Positions 1 through 9,110 of a stretch of 64,000 bases of DNA are shown here, one piece after another. The position numbers were made by a program, and so were the translations under genes. This DNA is from FEN-1219 sp039933105 (GTDB lineage Bacteria; Pseudomonadota; Gammaproteobacteria; Steroidobacterales; Rariloculaceae), in assembly GCA_039933105.1 (NCBI GenBank), contig JBDTOT010000003.1:104292-168291 (forward strand). Reading direction: 5' to 3'. The notes under the pieces were generated by a model, which did not search any database, was not told the origin of the DNA, and saw only the letters and a list, made by a program, of their open reading frames with translations. Each line of letters starts with the position of its first letter. Within the stretch, counting starts at the first letter, position 1.

Positions 1-26
1 CCGCTCAAGTAACTCGCCGGCGATGC

Positions 27-1151
27 TCAGCGGCGGATCTCGGCATAGATTTTCAGGATGCGGTTCGCGACCTCGGCGCGCGCATAACGCCGCATGGCCC
101 CGTCGAGATTGCCGATCGCCATTCGCCGGTATAACTCCGTGTCCGCCACCAGCGCGCGAAGGTAGTCCGCGAACACCGCCGGATCCGTGCTCGAGGTCAC
201 GAACCCGTTGACGTCGTTCTTGACGATCTCCGCCATGCTGCCTTCGTCTCGCGTAATGACGGGGAGCGCATGGATCATTGCCTCGAGCACCGCGTTGGAC
301 ATCCCTTCCGGGTAACAGGTGGGGAACAGGAATAGGTGCGCGGTCTCCAGCGCGCTCCATTTTGCGGCGCCCTCGACATGCCCCAGGAACTCCACGAAAT
401 CGAGGTGGTTCGATTCGACGTATTGCTTGACGCGCTGCTCGTCATCGCCAGTGCCGGCGATCCAAAGACGCAACGGCGCAGCCCCCGCCGGCTTCGATGC
501 CTGGTAGCGCCTGACGGCGTCGATGGCAATCAGCGCACCTTTCGATACCAGCAGGCGCGACATGAAAAGGACGATCATTTCCTTCCTGGGCGCATCGACC
601 TTCGCCCGCGCCTTCTCATCGTGGCCGGGCCGCGCGTCTGCAACGGTCGTCTCCGTCCAGATTCTGGCGGCGCCGATACCCAGAGTGCGCAGCCGTTGTT
701 CGAAAACCTCGCCCAGCACGATGAAGTTTCTGCAACGGCCATAGGTCATCCGAAAGAAGCCGCGTAGCCAGCGACTGCGCTCGATGGTCGAAGCGAACCG
801 ATCGTCCCAACCCCTGAAAAAGACGACCGTGGGCGTTCGGCTGACGGCGGCCAGCAGCACGAACAATCCGTCCCGAAAAAACGACCGTGGATTCAAGGAA
901 GGATTCACGTGGACCAGATCGTAGCGATTTGTCAGCAGCTTCACTGCGAGGCTACAGGCGCTCGTCGACACGCGCCAAAGAGCTTTGAGAAGGGGCTGGC
1001 GATCTGCAGAGTTGACGTAGAAATACTCGACGGCACAAAGCTCGTGCAGACGCAGAGTGTTGAAGTAGTTGACGACACCTCCCCGCCCATGAAGATCCGG
1101 GACAAGGATCAACACGCGGCCGGCGGACTGCGTCTTCCGCGCGGAAGTCAT
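27..1151 (-). CDS. GT4 family glycosyltransferase
   Basis: A cytoplasmic GT-B glycosyltransferase of about 374 residues that should transfer a sugar from an activated nucleotide donor during polysaccharide repeat assembly. The N-terminal acceptor domain opens with RVLILVPDLHGRGGVV near residue 12. The GT4 donor-site signature PEGMSNAVLEAM lies near residue 281, with the E-x7-E spacing typical of the family. I start it at the ATG at 1151 because that codon overlaps the stop of the upstream heparinase-like gene (ATGA), a sign of translational coupling; a longer open frame to 1262 would run through that gene. The acceptor and linkage cannot be read from sequence. It is the last gene of a three-gene minus-strand group. 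Confidence 0.9.
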   Translation of the reverse strand: MTSARKTQSAGRVLILVPDLHGRGGVVNYFNTLRLHELCAVEYFYVNSADRQPLLKALWRVSTSACSLAVKLLTNRYDLVHVNPSLNPRSFFRDGLFVLLAAVSRTPTVVFFRGWDDRFASTIERSRWLRGFFRMTYGRCRNFIVLGEVFEQRLRTLGIGAARIWTETTVADARPGHDEKARAKVDAPRKEMIVLFMSRLLVSKGALIAIDAVRRYQASKPAGAAPLRLWIAGTGDDEQRVKQYVESNHLDFVEFLGHVEGAAKWSALETAHLFLFPTCYPEGMSNAVLEAMIHALPVITRDEGSMAEIVKNDVNGFVTSSTDPAVFADYLRALVADTELYRRMAIGNLDGAMRRYARAEVANRILKIYAEIRR

Positions 1152-3127
1152 TCGCCGCGAGAGACGCTGATACGCGTGCTCGCGCTCCAGTCGCCGTCTA
1201 TTTTCTTGGTTACCACGAGCGTGTAGGAGGGGTGCTTCTCGTGCATGCGATGCGAGACCCATCCGAGCGGCGGCGACTCTCTACCGCGCACGAGATCCAC
1301 GGTGGCGTCTTGCGGCCAATCCACCCGAATCTCACGTCCGGCGCTCGCGACCAGCGCGAACCCATCGTCCAGACGTACGTCGCAACCTTCGGAGAAGTGC
1401 CAGAAAATCTCGACAAGATGCGCCGATCGGCAGCGCACGTCGTCTTTCACTTCGAGCGTACGCTGCACTTTGTCGAGCACGATTTCACGTCGATGCGAAA
1501 CGGGGTCCGATAAACGCATGTACCCGTCGTGACTCGCCACCAGCCGATCCGCGCGCGACGAAATTTCGAAATTCTCGCAAACGGCATGTGCGTGCCGCGT
1601 CCAAAGAAAGCTGCCGCCGGCCACCGATTGATCGAGGCCGTCCACGCGCAGTGTGTTGTGACCCGACGTTCCGCGAAAATAGTTGCGCCAGGGCGTACTC
1701 GTGTCATACGAATACGTGCCTGGGTCGACGAGGATGGCCTCCCCCCCGACACTGAGCGTGAACGCGAGAGCGTCGGCATGCCCGTGTGCTGCGATTGATA
1801 GATAACCGAGGGGGCCGGCGTCTGCGACCACGAGAATTTCCGCGTCCGTCTCGAGGTCGGCACCGAGAACATAGTATCCGCCCGCAGGAAACGACTGCCT
1901 TGGTTCACGACGGACTTTCTCCGCGCGTGCGCCTTCGAATCTGCCAGCCGGCGCATCGCCGAGGAGCCAGCGCGATTTATCGTCGAACGAGACCGCTTTC
2001 CTTTTGAAGTCCGCTCGGTCGAACAGGGTGGCGCCGGTGGCGAGCAGCGACCGATAGACGGGGAGATGTCGGTCGGGGCTGAAACGAACTATCACGGCAT
2101 CGTCTGAATCGCCCCAAGCCGGTACGCCGCCGCGCGTGTCCATGACGCTGAATATGAAATCCAACATTGCTTCGAGGCGCGTCCAGAATGCCGGCGAGAA
2201 ATCCGTGCTGTTCGCTCGAGCAATCAGGCCGGCGATCAGCATCATATCGGCGACCTCGTGGTGATACCACACGGCTTGTTCGCGGTTGACACCGTCGCCC
2301 GTGTTCTGCAGCAGCGCTTCGCGCTCGAACTCGGCATGCGCACGTGCAGACCAGCGCTCCGTCTCGCGCCATAACGGCCACGTGAGACTGCCCACCAGTA
2401 GTCCAAGCAGTTCCCCAAGCAAGTGATTGTTGGCCGACGAGTAGTAGGATCGGTGGCCGGCGACAAAGTGAAGATGCCGGAAAACCATTTCCAGCCAGCG
2501 GCTTCGAAACCCGGCGCCCGCGTCGCCGGCGAACAACGGCGATCGATCGCCGCCAAGCAAGTGCCAGGCGAAAGACCAGTTCACCAGGCGGATCGCCACT
2601 TCCAGACCGCTGTTCCAGTTCACCCCGAGCATGTAGGGGCACTGGGCGAACCACGATTCGAGTAGCGTCTTGCACCCTTCTGCGTAACGCCTCTGCCCGC
2701 TCAAATGCCACGCCTGGGCCAGGGTGACGAGCTCGAGATGCCGGTTGACCTCCCATAAATACTTGATGTTGCCGACGACCTTCTGGTCGCGGTAGTTGAT
2801 GGTCTTACCGAAAGTCAGCGGGGCCTTCACACCGGTTAGAGGATCTTTATTCCAGTCAGGCGGGAACCCCAGGTCCGCCGCCTCCAGCGCGAACAGCGCG
2901 AAGCGGCCCTGGAGTATCCGGTCGGCCGCGTCCAGATAGATCGCCGGCGTAAACGCCTTCGGAATGGCATCAACCCAACATGACCCGGTCGAACCTTTGG
3001 GAGGCGGTCTGTCCGCGAGCGCGAAACCCGCCTTTTCCACGCGGCAGCGAACCATTCTCGCCAAACGATGGACGATTTCCGAGGCGCTCATGACGCGCAG
3101 CCGGTTGAGCCACCAATTGCCACTCAC
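1148..3127 (-). CDS. Heparinase II/III family polysaccharide lyase-like protein
   Basis: A 659-residue protein with an N-terminal alpha/alpha-toroid region (NNHLLGE near 233, NREQAVWYHHE near 281) and a C-terminal beta-sheet domain (HGHAD at 448-452, GHNTLRVDG near 489). This is the domain order of heparinase II/III-type uronate lyases, which cleave acidic polysaccharides by beta-elimination. No clear signal peptide is visible at the GTG start, although such proteins in exopolysaccharide loci often act in the periplasm. The start WWLNRLRVMSASEIVHR matches the family's usual beginning, so the GTG at 3127 is preferred over later Mets. It sits between a Wzy-like gene and a GT4 gene and overlaps the latter by four bases. 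It may trim, edit or recycle the polymer made here; substrate unknown. Confidence 0.9.
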   Translation of the reverse strand: MSGNWWLNRLRVMSASEIVHRLARMVRCRVEKAGFALADRPPPKGSTGSCWVDAIPKAFTPAIYLDAADRILQGRFALFALEAADLGFPPDWNKDPLTGVKAPLTFGKTINYRDQKVVGNIKYLWEVNRHLELVTLAQAWHLSGQRRYAEGCKTLLESWFAQCPYMLGVNWNSGLEVAIRLVNWSFAWHLLGGDRSPLFAGDAGAGFRSRWLEMVFRHLHFVAGHRSYYSSANNHLLGELLGLLVGSLTWPLWRETERWSARAHAEFEREALLQNTGDGVNREQAVWYHHEVADMMLIAGLIARANSTDFSPAFWTRLEAMLDFIFSVMDTRGGVPAWGDSDDAVIVRFSPDRHLPVYRSLLATGATLFDRADFKRKAVSFDDKSRWLLGDAPAGRFEGARAEKVRREPRQSFPAGGYYVLGADLETDAEILVVADAGPLGYLSIAAHGHADALAFTLSVGGEAILVDPGTYSYDTSTPWRNYFRGTSGHNTLRVDGLDQSVAGGSFLWTRHAHAVCENFEISSRADRLVASHDGYMRLSDPVSHRREIVLDKVQRTLEVKDDVRCRSAHLVEIFWHFSEGCDVRLDDGFALVASAGREIRVDWPQDATVDLVRGRESPPLGWVSHRMHEKHPSYTLVVTKKIDGDWSASTRISVSRGE

Positions 3128-3220
3128 TGCGCTGCTATACCGATGCGATTCACGGAAAATGCCGGGAGGCCGCCGCGTTCCGGCGCCAGTCGAAGTGGCG
3201 AGCCTTCTTTGCGGACGGCA

Positions 3221-4561
3221 TTAGCCGGCGTAGCTGATCGGCGGTTGAGTCAGGTCCGCATTTGCGGACACGCGACCGCGAGCCTCAGCGTTCTCGGCCG
3301 CGCGCATGCGAGAGGCCACGATCAGCCCGGAGAAATACCAATAGAGATACGACACCGCCGGAAACGTGATCAGCTTCGTGTAGGGGAAACTCATGATGAT
3401 GACGACAGTCACCCCCACCCAACCTATGGCCAACGCGCCGAGGAGCCCCGTGCCCTGTCTCGCAACGGCCAGGCTGTCGGTGAAGATCATCCAGTGCAAA
3501 AAAAGCACGAGTCCCAAACCGAAAAGGCCTTCTTCGAGGAACAGGTTCAGGAGAGTCGTGAACGGGAAATTCGCGAACTGCTCGTGGTGGGCCCCGACGA
3601 ATTGCCTGCCCAGGGAGGATTCAGACGCGTTACCGATGCCGTAGCCGAATACCATGTTCGTCGGGTTTTTGGAAAACTCCGAAAACGCCGCGAAAACGCC
3701 ATCGAGGCGCCCTGCCTCGCGCTGCTCGCCGGGCTTCGTTCCCTTGGCCAGATAGCCTTCGACTCGTCCCTGCATGGTCAGGAAATCGAGTATCCCGTAG
3801 TTGTATTTGTACGCCATGAAATGATCGTACACGGGCACAAAAATCGCGAGAAATCCGCTGAGGACCACGACTCCCATGAGCGTGTTCTTCAAGCGCGTGC
3901 CCCGGGGCGAACCGGCGTAGAACGTGACCAGGAGCCCCACGGGCACGAGGAACAGGGTCGCCTTCGTTTCGTTGAGCGTGGTGGGCACGAGAATAATGAG
4001 CATGAGAACCAGATAGAGTCGCAGCGAGATTCTGCGTCGCAAGTACACGCCGGTCAGCACGCAGGCCGCGCAGATCAGGAACACGGACAGGATGCCGGAG
4101 TCCATGATCGTTCCGAAGACCACGTCGCCCGTGTGGCTGTACTTGATCGCCAGCGGACCCATGCGTTGAGCCCAGGTGAGCGGTAGCTGGATCGCGCAAA
4201 GCGCGAGCAAGAGCAACAGCTGAGTGCGTAGCTGCCGTTCCTTGAAAAGAACGACCGCCGGCAAGAAGAAGAACGGCAGAGCGCGCAGATACGTTCTGAT
4301 TCCCGCGAATAGCGGGCCGGGCTCGAGCAGATTGGCTACGGCGCCGCAGACCGTCGCGAGCAACAAGGCGCCAAAAATAAGCCAGTAGACAGGCCGGACG
4401 TAGCGAAACCGGCTTCGCACACCGACGATCACAACCGTCACGCACGCCACGAGCGCCACGATCTCGGGCGCGTAGTTGAATACCTGCGGCAACACTCCAC
4501 GCGATGTCAGGAATGGAAACGACATCACGGCGACGATCATGGACAAGATCAGGAACTGCAT
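3221..4561 (-). CDS. Wzy/O-antigen ligase-like membrane protein
   Basis: A 446-residue integral membrane protein with about eleven hydrophobic segments and a large loop around residues 255-345 carrying AHHEQFANFPFTTLLN, the usual position and style of the periplasmic Wzy_C loop of O-antigen polymerases and ligases. Such proteins join lipid-linked repeat units or transfer glycans onto an acceptor at the periplasmic face of the inner membrane. Polymerase and ligase activity cannot be separated by sequence alone. It heads the minus-strand trio with the heparinase-like and GT4 genes and is divergent from the phosphoglycosyltransferase at 4897. A second protein of this class lies at 54149-55417, so the window has two such activities. 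Confidence 0.85.
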   Translation of the reverse strand: MQFLILSMIVAVMSFPFLTSRGVLPQVFNYAPEIVALVACVTVVIVGVRSRFRYVRPVYWLIFGALLLATVCGAVANLLEPGPLFAGIRTYLRALPFFFLPAVVLFKERQLRTQLLLLLALCAIQLPLTWAQRMGPLAIKYSHTGDVVFGTIMDSGILSVFLICAACVLTGVYLRRRISLRLYLVLMLIILVPTTLNETKATLFLVPVGLLVTFYAGSPRGTRLKNTLMGVVVLSGFLAIFVPVYDHFMAYKYNYGILDFLTMQGRVEGYLAKGTKPGEQREAGRLDGVFAAFSEFSKNPTNMVFGYGIGNASESSLGRQFVGAHHEQFANFPFTTLLNLFLEEGLFGLGLVLFLHWMIFTDSLAVARQGTGLLGALAIGWVGVTVVIIMSFPYTKLITFPAVSYLYWYFSGLIVASRMRAAENAEARGRVSANADLTQPPISYAG

Positions 4562-4896
4562 CGTCTAAAGCTCACTGGCATTTGGCCCGAATGGGCCGCG
4601 AGCGAACCGCTCGAACGGCGCCAGTATATCAGCGGCCCTCGTCGTGGAACGCGGGTAGCCGTCGCAAAAAGAAGACACCGCGCTGCGCAACAACGAACCG
4701 CATCACAGTCATGTTGCGACTCGGGTTGTTAGACTGATCATCGATCGGCGGACAACATAATCGAGCGAAGGCCTACCCCTCCGCCGCTTTGCTGTATCAT
4801 TTCACGTGTCGGGGGGGGCGCAAGACCGGCCGCGGGACCAAGGTCTGCTGACACGGAGTCCGAATTACAACAAACGCCCGATTGTGACCAACGACT
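4562..4896. other. Divergent intergenic region with short hairpins
   Basis: A 335-base region between the Wzy-like gene (-) and the phosphoglycosyltransferase (+), so it must hold both promoters. Near the Wzy-like start there are two small inverted repeats: GGCCC-4-GGGCC at 4584-4597 and CGAGCG-3-CGCTCG at 4599-4613. A TATCAT box at 4795-4800 could be a -10 element for the plus-strand gene, but no convincing -35 lies at the right distance. A run of eight G occurs just after it. I see no open frame with gene-like features here. Confidence 0.4.
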
Positions 4897-6300
4897 GTGC
4901 CCACTGAATACCACCGCATAGGCTTCAGCGTTGCTGCGCTCACCGTGCTGCAATCGACCCTCGCCCCTCTGATCTCCGCCCTCGCGCTCGTGTTTTCCAC
5001 GTGGATGTCCGGAACCCCGTTTACGGACGAGTACGAGGCCCTGGCGATCATCGCCGCGCTGCTCTGCTTCATCTTCATGCGCCCCGCCATCTCCGAGGAG
5101 TGGGGCACGTTCACTACCGGCTGGCCGACCGTCAGCCGGGTGGTGCTGGGCTGGCTCGCCGTCGCCGGCGTTCTACTGTTGCTGGGGTACGCCACGAAGA
5201 CGTCCGAGACGTTTTCGCGATCGGCGCTGTTTCTGTGGGTGGCACTCACGCCGCCGCTGATCGCCGGCTGCCTGATTCTGCTGAGAAAGACGTTACGAGC
5301 CATTGTCATTGCCTCCGGCGACGCGCGCTCGGCGGTGATCGCCGGCGCCAATGACGTGAGCCAGAAGCTCGCGCTGAGCACCATGGATCGGCCAGAACTC
5401 GGCCTGAAGTTCAAAGGCTTCTTCGATGATCGGGGCCTCGGTCGCCTGAAGAAGGTGCCGCCGGAGCAACTGCTGGGCACGCTGGCCGACCTGCCGGAAT
5501 TCGTGAAACGCGAGCGCATCGACGTGGTGTTCATCGCGATTCCGGTGAACCACATGCAGCGGACCCAGGATTTGCTCAACGAGCTACGGGATACCACGAT
5601 CTCGATCTACTTCGTGCCGGACATCTTCGTGTTCGACCTCATCCAGTCGCGAACCAGCGAGTTGAACGGCATTCCCATCGTGGCGCTTTGCGAGACGCCG
5701 TTCTACGGCTGGCGCGGCGTCGTAAAACGCGCGAGCGACGTCGTGCTGGCGTCGATGATGCTGGTGCTCAGCTTGCCGGTGATGGCAGTGATCGCAATCG
5801 CGATCAAGCTGACATCGCGGGGCACGGTCATGTTCAAGCAGCGTCGCTACGGCCTGGATGGGCAAGAGATCATCGTCTACAAATTTCGCACCATGACGGT
5901 GGCCGAGGACGGCGGCACGATTCGCCAGGCCACCAAAGACGACGACCGCATTACCAGGGTCGGACGGTTTCTCCGCCGCTCGTCGCTCGACGAGTTGCCG
6001 CAGCTCGTCAACGTCTTACAGGGACGGATGAGCGTCGTGGGACCGCGTCCCCACGCCGTGTCCCACAACGAGCAATACCGCAAGCTGATCGACGGCTACA
6101 TGGTCCGTCACAAGGTTACTCCGGGCATTACGGGCCTGGCGCAGGTGAGCGGGTTCCGCGGCGAGACTGCGGCCCTGGAAGACATGGAAAAGCGGATCCA
6201 CTACGACCTAGAGTATCTGCGGCATTGGTCGTTGTTTCTGGATCTGAAGATTCTCTTCAAGACCTTCGCGGTGTGGTTTCGGGACGAAAAGGCCTACTAG
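4897..6300 (+). CDS. Undecaprenyl-phosphate sugar phosphotransferase (large polyprenyl PGT, WcaJ type)
   Basis: A 467-residue membrane enzyme that starts glycan assembly by moving a sugar phosphate from a nucleotide sugar to undecaprenyl phosphate at the inner membrane. The N-terminal half has hydrophobic segments and a CoA-binding-like domain (to about residue 270). The C-terminal catalytic domain shows a re-entrant hydrophobic helix, KFRTMTV near 329, RRSSLDELPQL with the catalytic Asp-Glu pair, GPRPH near 382 and TPGITGLAQVSG near 408. The length is normal for the WcaJ/EpsL class. The start is a GTG at 4897; no in-frame upstream alternative looks better. It probably sets the first sugar (often glucose or galactose) of the polymer assembled by the flanking genes. 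A second, smaller initiating transferase lies at 31932. Confidence 0.95.
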   Translation: MPTEYHRIGFSVAALTVLQSTLAPLISALALVFSTWMSGTPFTDEYEALAIIAALLCFIFMRPAISEEWGTFTTGWPTVSRVVLGWLAVAGVLLLLGYATKTSETFSRSALFLWVALTPPLIAGCLILLRKTLRAIVIASGDARSAVIAGANDVSQKLALSTMDRPELGLKFKGFFDDRGLGRLKKVPPEQLLGTLADLPEFVKRERIDVVFIAIPVNHMQRTQDLLNELRDTTISIYFVPDIFVFDLIQSRTSELNGIPIVALCETPFYGWRGVVKRASDVVLASMMLVLSLPVMAVIAIAIKLTSRGTVMFKQRRYGLDGQEIIVYKFRTMTVAEDGGTIRQATKDDDRITRVGRFLRRSSLDELPQLVNVLQGRMSVVGPRPHAVSHNEQYRKLIDGYMVRHKVTPGITGLAQVSGFRGETAALEDMEKRIHYDLEYLRHWSLFLDLKILFKTFAVWFRDEKAY

Positions 6301-6361
6301 GCCGCAAGCTGCCGCTCAACGTCGGCGTTCGAGAATCCCGCGCTGGCGTCGCACCCCATCG

Positions 6362-6376
6362 TACCGGCCGCCGGTA
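6362..6376. terminator. Possible bidirectional hairpin between convergent genes
   Basis: TACCGG-CCG-CCGGTA forms a perfect six-base stem with a three-base loop in the 79-base gap between the convergent phosphoglycosyltransferase and WecG-like genes. There is no T-run after it on either strand, so intrinsic termination is only a guess from position and symmetry. Confidence 0.3.
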
Positions 6377-6379
6377 TCG

Positions 6380-7108
6380 TCATAACCGCCCCTGAAGGAG
6401 TAACGCCAGGAACGCCAGGCGCTTGGTTTCGCGCCGGGCGCGCGTTGGCTCGCTCAGGAACCGATACAACCATTCGAGGCCCATGCGCTGCATGAAGCGC
6501 GGCGCGCGCCGCTTATATCCGGAGAACACATCGAATGAGCCGCCGAGACCGAAATAGAAGCCGCCGGCGTGCACTTCGCGCAGCTTCAAGATCAGCGTTT
6601 CCTGCCGCGGCGAACCCATTGCGACGAATATCACCTGAGGTTGGTGGGTTCGAATGTCCGCGGCGAGGTCGGCAGAATTCGCCACCCCACTGAACCCGTC
6701 ACGCGCGATCACCACGCGCACACCGGGAAACTCCCGCGCGAGGCGACGCTGCGTGGCCGCGAGCACATCGGGAGCCGCGCCGATCAAAGCCACGCTCAAA
6801 TCTCGCCCTGCGCCTTGCCGCAACAGTTCCACCCACAGGTCGGCGCCCGGGACACGTACACTCGGTGCTCCCTTCAAGCGCAGCGCGAGAACCACGCCGG
6901 CACCGTCGGGATAGCGCAGTGTCGCGGCCTCGACGACGCGTTTGCTGTCCGCATCCCGCCGACACGACACCACCTTTTCCGCATTGATCGCGACAGCGAA
7001 CCCGCCTTGACCCGAGGCCACGCGTTCCAACACGTACAGGGCGCATTCCGCGAGGGACTGAAACGGGCGCACACCGATTCCACCAACGTCTGCTTCCTCG
7101 ATCATCAT
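6380..7108 (-). CDS. WecG/TagA/CpsF family glycosyltransferase
   Basis: A soluble 242-residue GT26 transferase, the class that adds the second sugar (for example N-acetylmannosaminuronate or N-acetylmannosamine) to an undecaprenyl-linked primer. Visible family features are the early INAEKVV motif, the central PDGAGVV motif (the family's conserved aspartate region), and FVAMGSPRQETLI and FYFGLGGSFDVFSG towards the end. I start it at ATG 7108, giving the normal family length; the 135 extra codons open upstream are unlike any part of the family and would overlap the divergent gene at 7483. It is convergent with the initiating transferase at 4897, which may supply its lipid-linked acceptor. Exact donor unknown. 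Confidence 0.88.
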   Translation of the reverse strand: MMIEEADVGGIGVRPFQSLAECALYVLERVASGQGGFAVAINAEKVVSCRRDADSKRVVEAATLRYPDGAGVVLALRLKGAPSVRVPGADLWVELLRQGAGRDLSVALIGAAPDVLAATQRRLAREFPGVRVVIARDGFSGVANSADLAADIRTHQPQVIFVAMGSPRQETLILKLREVHAGGFYFGLGGSFDVFSGYKRRAPRFMQRMGLEWLYRFLSEPTRARRETKRLAFLALLLQGRL

Positions 7109-7482
7109 CGTGCGCAACACCTCAAGAAACCGCCGTTGTATGCAGAACCACCGTCGGGGCAGCCTCGTACGGCCGGGAGCCCGACGGCGACCCATGTAAT
7201 CGAGCCGAATCTTACAGGACCCGATCGCGCCAACCCATTGACATAACGCGCGTTTGAAGCGGCATCGCTCCAAGCAATTGCGACAACGTTCACAGTTTTC
7301 GACCTCGCTTCTGGCTAGTATTTTCGCGCGCGCAAGCGACTCCCAAAGCGACCCGCCCCGGGATGTAAGGCTACGAGGCACAAGAAGAACTACTAACGTC
7401 TCCGTTGCTGCATCCCGAAGCTCGAAGAACCGAGCGCCCAAATCACGTGCACAAACTCCGATCCGGGGAGGCCGGTTTTTAA
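7109..7482. other. Divergent promoter region
   Basis: A 374-base gap between the WecG-like gene (-) and the GT39-like gene (+). A consensus TTGACA lies at 7238-7243 but no good -10 follows at 16-18 bases. A TAGTAT box at 7316-7321 and a ribosome-binding-like GGGGAGG about 11 bases before the ATG at 7483 favour transcription of the plus-strand gene from inside this gap. No credible small gene was found. Confidence 0.35.
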
Positions 7483-9099
7483 ATGCTGACTGCGATTCTC
7501 GACGTGCTGGCAATTGCTGAGCGTCGTGCTGCCCGCCACACCGCCCTGCTCAATGAAACGCTGGCGATATTCACGCTCGCGCTCGCGATGCGGCTTGCGC
7601 TCGCCCCATACGCAACGCTCGCGAGCGCGGACACCGCCTCGCGTATCTGGAGCGGCTGGCTCTGGCTCGAGCATCCTCACCTCATCACCGAAGGAGTGTG
7701 GGGTCCGCTTCACTACTACCTGAACGGGGTCACGCTGTTCTTCTGGCGAGACCCGGTTTGGGCGCCGCTCCTCGTGCACGTCGTCCTTGGAGCGATGTTG
7801 CCCGTGGTCGTGTACCGCCTGACGCTCGAGATGTTCGGCAACGCGAGAGCGGCTCTGGTCACAGGGTTCGCGTTCGCGGTCTATCCCGCCGCCATCCAGA
7901 TCAGCTTGAACGCGCTGTCGGAAGGTCCCTTCCTGTTGTGCCTCGGCCTCGGCCTGCTTGGCCTGATCCGGGCGCAGCGCACGGAAGGACGCATGGCGGA
8001 CGCGGCACTCGCCGGTGTCGCGATCGGCCTGTCGACGATGCTGCGCTACGAGTCATGGATGATGCTGCCGTTCCTCGGCCTGGTGCTGGTGCATCAGCCC
8101 CGGCGCTGCGCCGTCTTCCTCGCGCTGGCGCTCGTGCATCCCCTGTTCTGGATGGCGGGCAACGGCATGGCCCATGGCGATCCGCTGTACGGATTCACCT
8201 GGGCGTCCAACTGGGAACGGCAGGTGCACGGCAGAGCGGAGCGCGTCACCTTGGCATGGAGTGCTGCCCAGGTCTGGGATCTCATCAGAACCCTGGCGCG
8301 CGGCATGACGCCGCCCCTCGTGCTTCTCGTAGCGTTCGGTGTCGGTTATTGCTTGCGCTACCGCAGAGCAGTGGCGGTGTGGCTACTTCCGCCGCTCGGG
8401 CTCTTTCTGCTGCTGGTCTTCGCCGCGTGGCGTGGCTCCCTCGCCGTCAATCTTCGCTACACAGCCACTTTCGGCCTGATGCTGGTTCCGTTCGCAGGTG
8501 GCTTCCTGGAGGCGATTGGCATCGAGCGCTGGTCACGGCGTCGCTTCGTGGCGGCCGTGGCGGTGCTGGTGGGCGCGATCAGCGTCTTCATGATCGAGCC
8601 GCTGTGGCGAGCACTCCCCGGCGGAGTTCGGTTGCTCGTGCAGCCCGTACCCCATTTCGAGAGCGAGCCGGACGCCCGCAGGATTCTCGCGCTCGTGGAG
8701 CTCGCCCGAAAAGCAGACCACGGCCCCCTCGTCGCGGATACGCTCGGCTGGGCGGCCACCTACTTCGTCGCCCTCCACACGAAGCTGCCGCCGCGCCAGC
8801 TATGTCTCGCACCCGGCGCCGGTCTTCCGATGGATCCGGTTCTGCTGGAGACGTTTCTGCGTAGTCACGATAAAGGCGTTCTCGTGACGGTGGACGCCGG
8901 GAGCATGACGAAGCTCTTCACGTTCGGCCCCGACGGCGAGGCCGCAATCGGAGACACACACCTGCGCCTCGATTCCGTCGGCGAAGTGCAGTCGGAAGTC
9001 GCTCGATCGGACGCTCCGCCCGGAACCAAAATTACGGTCGCACGCTACTCGGTGATTGCGTCGCCCGGCCCTCTGCCGCCGCTCCCACAGGGCTGCTAG
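7483..9099 (+). CDS. GT39/ArnT-like membrane glycosyltransferase
   Basis: A 538-residue polytopic membrane protein of the GT-C fold, which uses polyprenyl-phosphate-linked sugars as donors at the periplasmic side. The first extracytoplasmic loop holds an acidic residue (ASADTASRIW, near residue 46) where GT39 enzymes keep their catalytic aspartate. About ten hydrophobic helices follow, then a soluble C-terminal part from about residue 390 rather than the usual compact tail. The next gene, 12 bases downstream, is a DPM1/GtrB-like GT2 that would make the polyprenyl-phosphate sugar donor, so the two plausibly work as a pair that decorates a lipid, protein or polysaccharide. The ATG start is preceded by GGGGAGG. 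Confidence 0.85.
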   Translation: MLTAILDVLAIAERRAARHTALLNETLAIFTLALAMRLALAPYATLASADTASRIWSGWLWLEHPHLITEGVWGPLHYYLNGVTLFFWRDPVWAPLLVHVVLGAMLPVVVYRLTLEMFGNARAALVTGFAFAVYPAAIQISLNALSEGPFLLCLGLGLLGLIRAQRTEGRMADAALAGVAIGLSTMLRYESWMMLPFLGLVLVHQPRRCAVFLALALVHPLFWMAGNGMAHGDPLYGFTWASNWERQVHGRAERVTLAWSAAQVWDLIRTLARGMTPPLVLLVAFGVGYCLRYRRAVAVWLLPPLGLFLLLVFAAWRGSLAVNLRYTATFGLMLVPFAGGFLEAIGIERWSRRRFVAAVAVLVGAISVFMIEPLWRALPGGVRLLVQPVPHFESEPDARRILALVELARKADHGPLVADTLGWAATYFVALHTKLPPRQLCLAPGAGLPMDPVLLETFLRSHDKGVLVTVDAGSMTKLFTFGPDGEAAIGDTHLRLDSVGEVQSEVARSDAPPGTKITVARYSVIASPGPLPPLPQGC

Positions 9100-9110
9100 G
9101 GACTCGCGCC

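Noticed and set aside
3068..4186. Plus-strand frame of about 370 codons opposite the Wzy-like gene
   Set aside because: Rich in Arg, His, Glu and Gln, with no motif. It lies wholly over a protein with clear membrane helices.
7238..7266. Sigma-70 promoter from the TTGACA at 7238
   Set aside because: There is no acceptable -10 at 16-18 bases, so I list it only as a note on the region.
7109..7513. N-terminal extension of the WecG-like protein
   Set aside because: The added 135 residues do not match the family and would overlap the divergent GT39-like gene. ATG 7108 gives the normal length.
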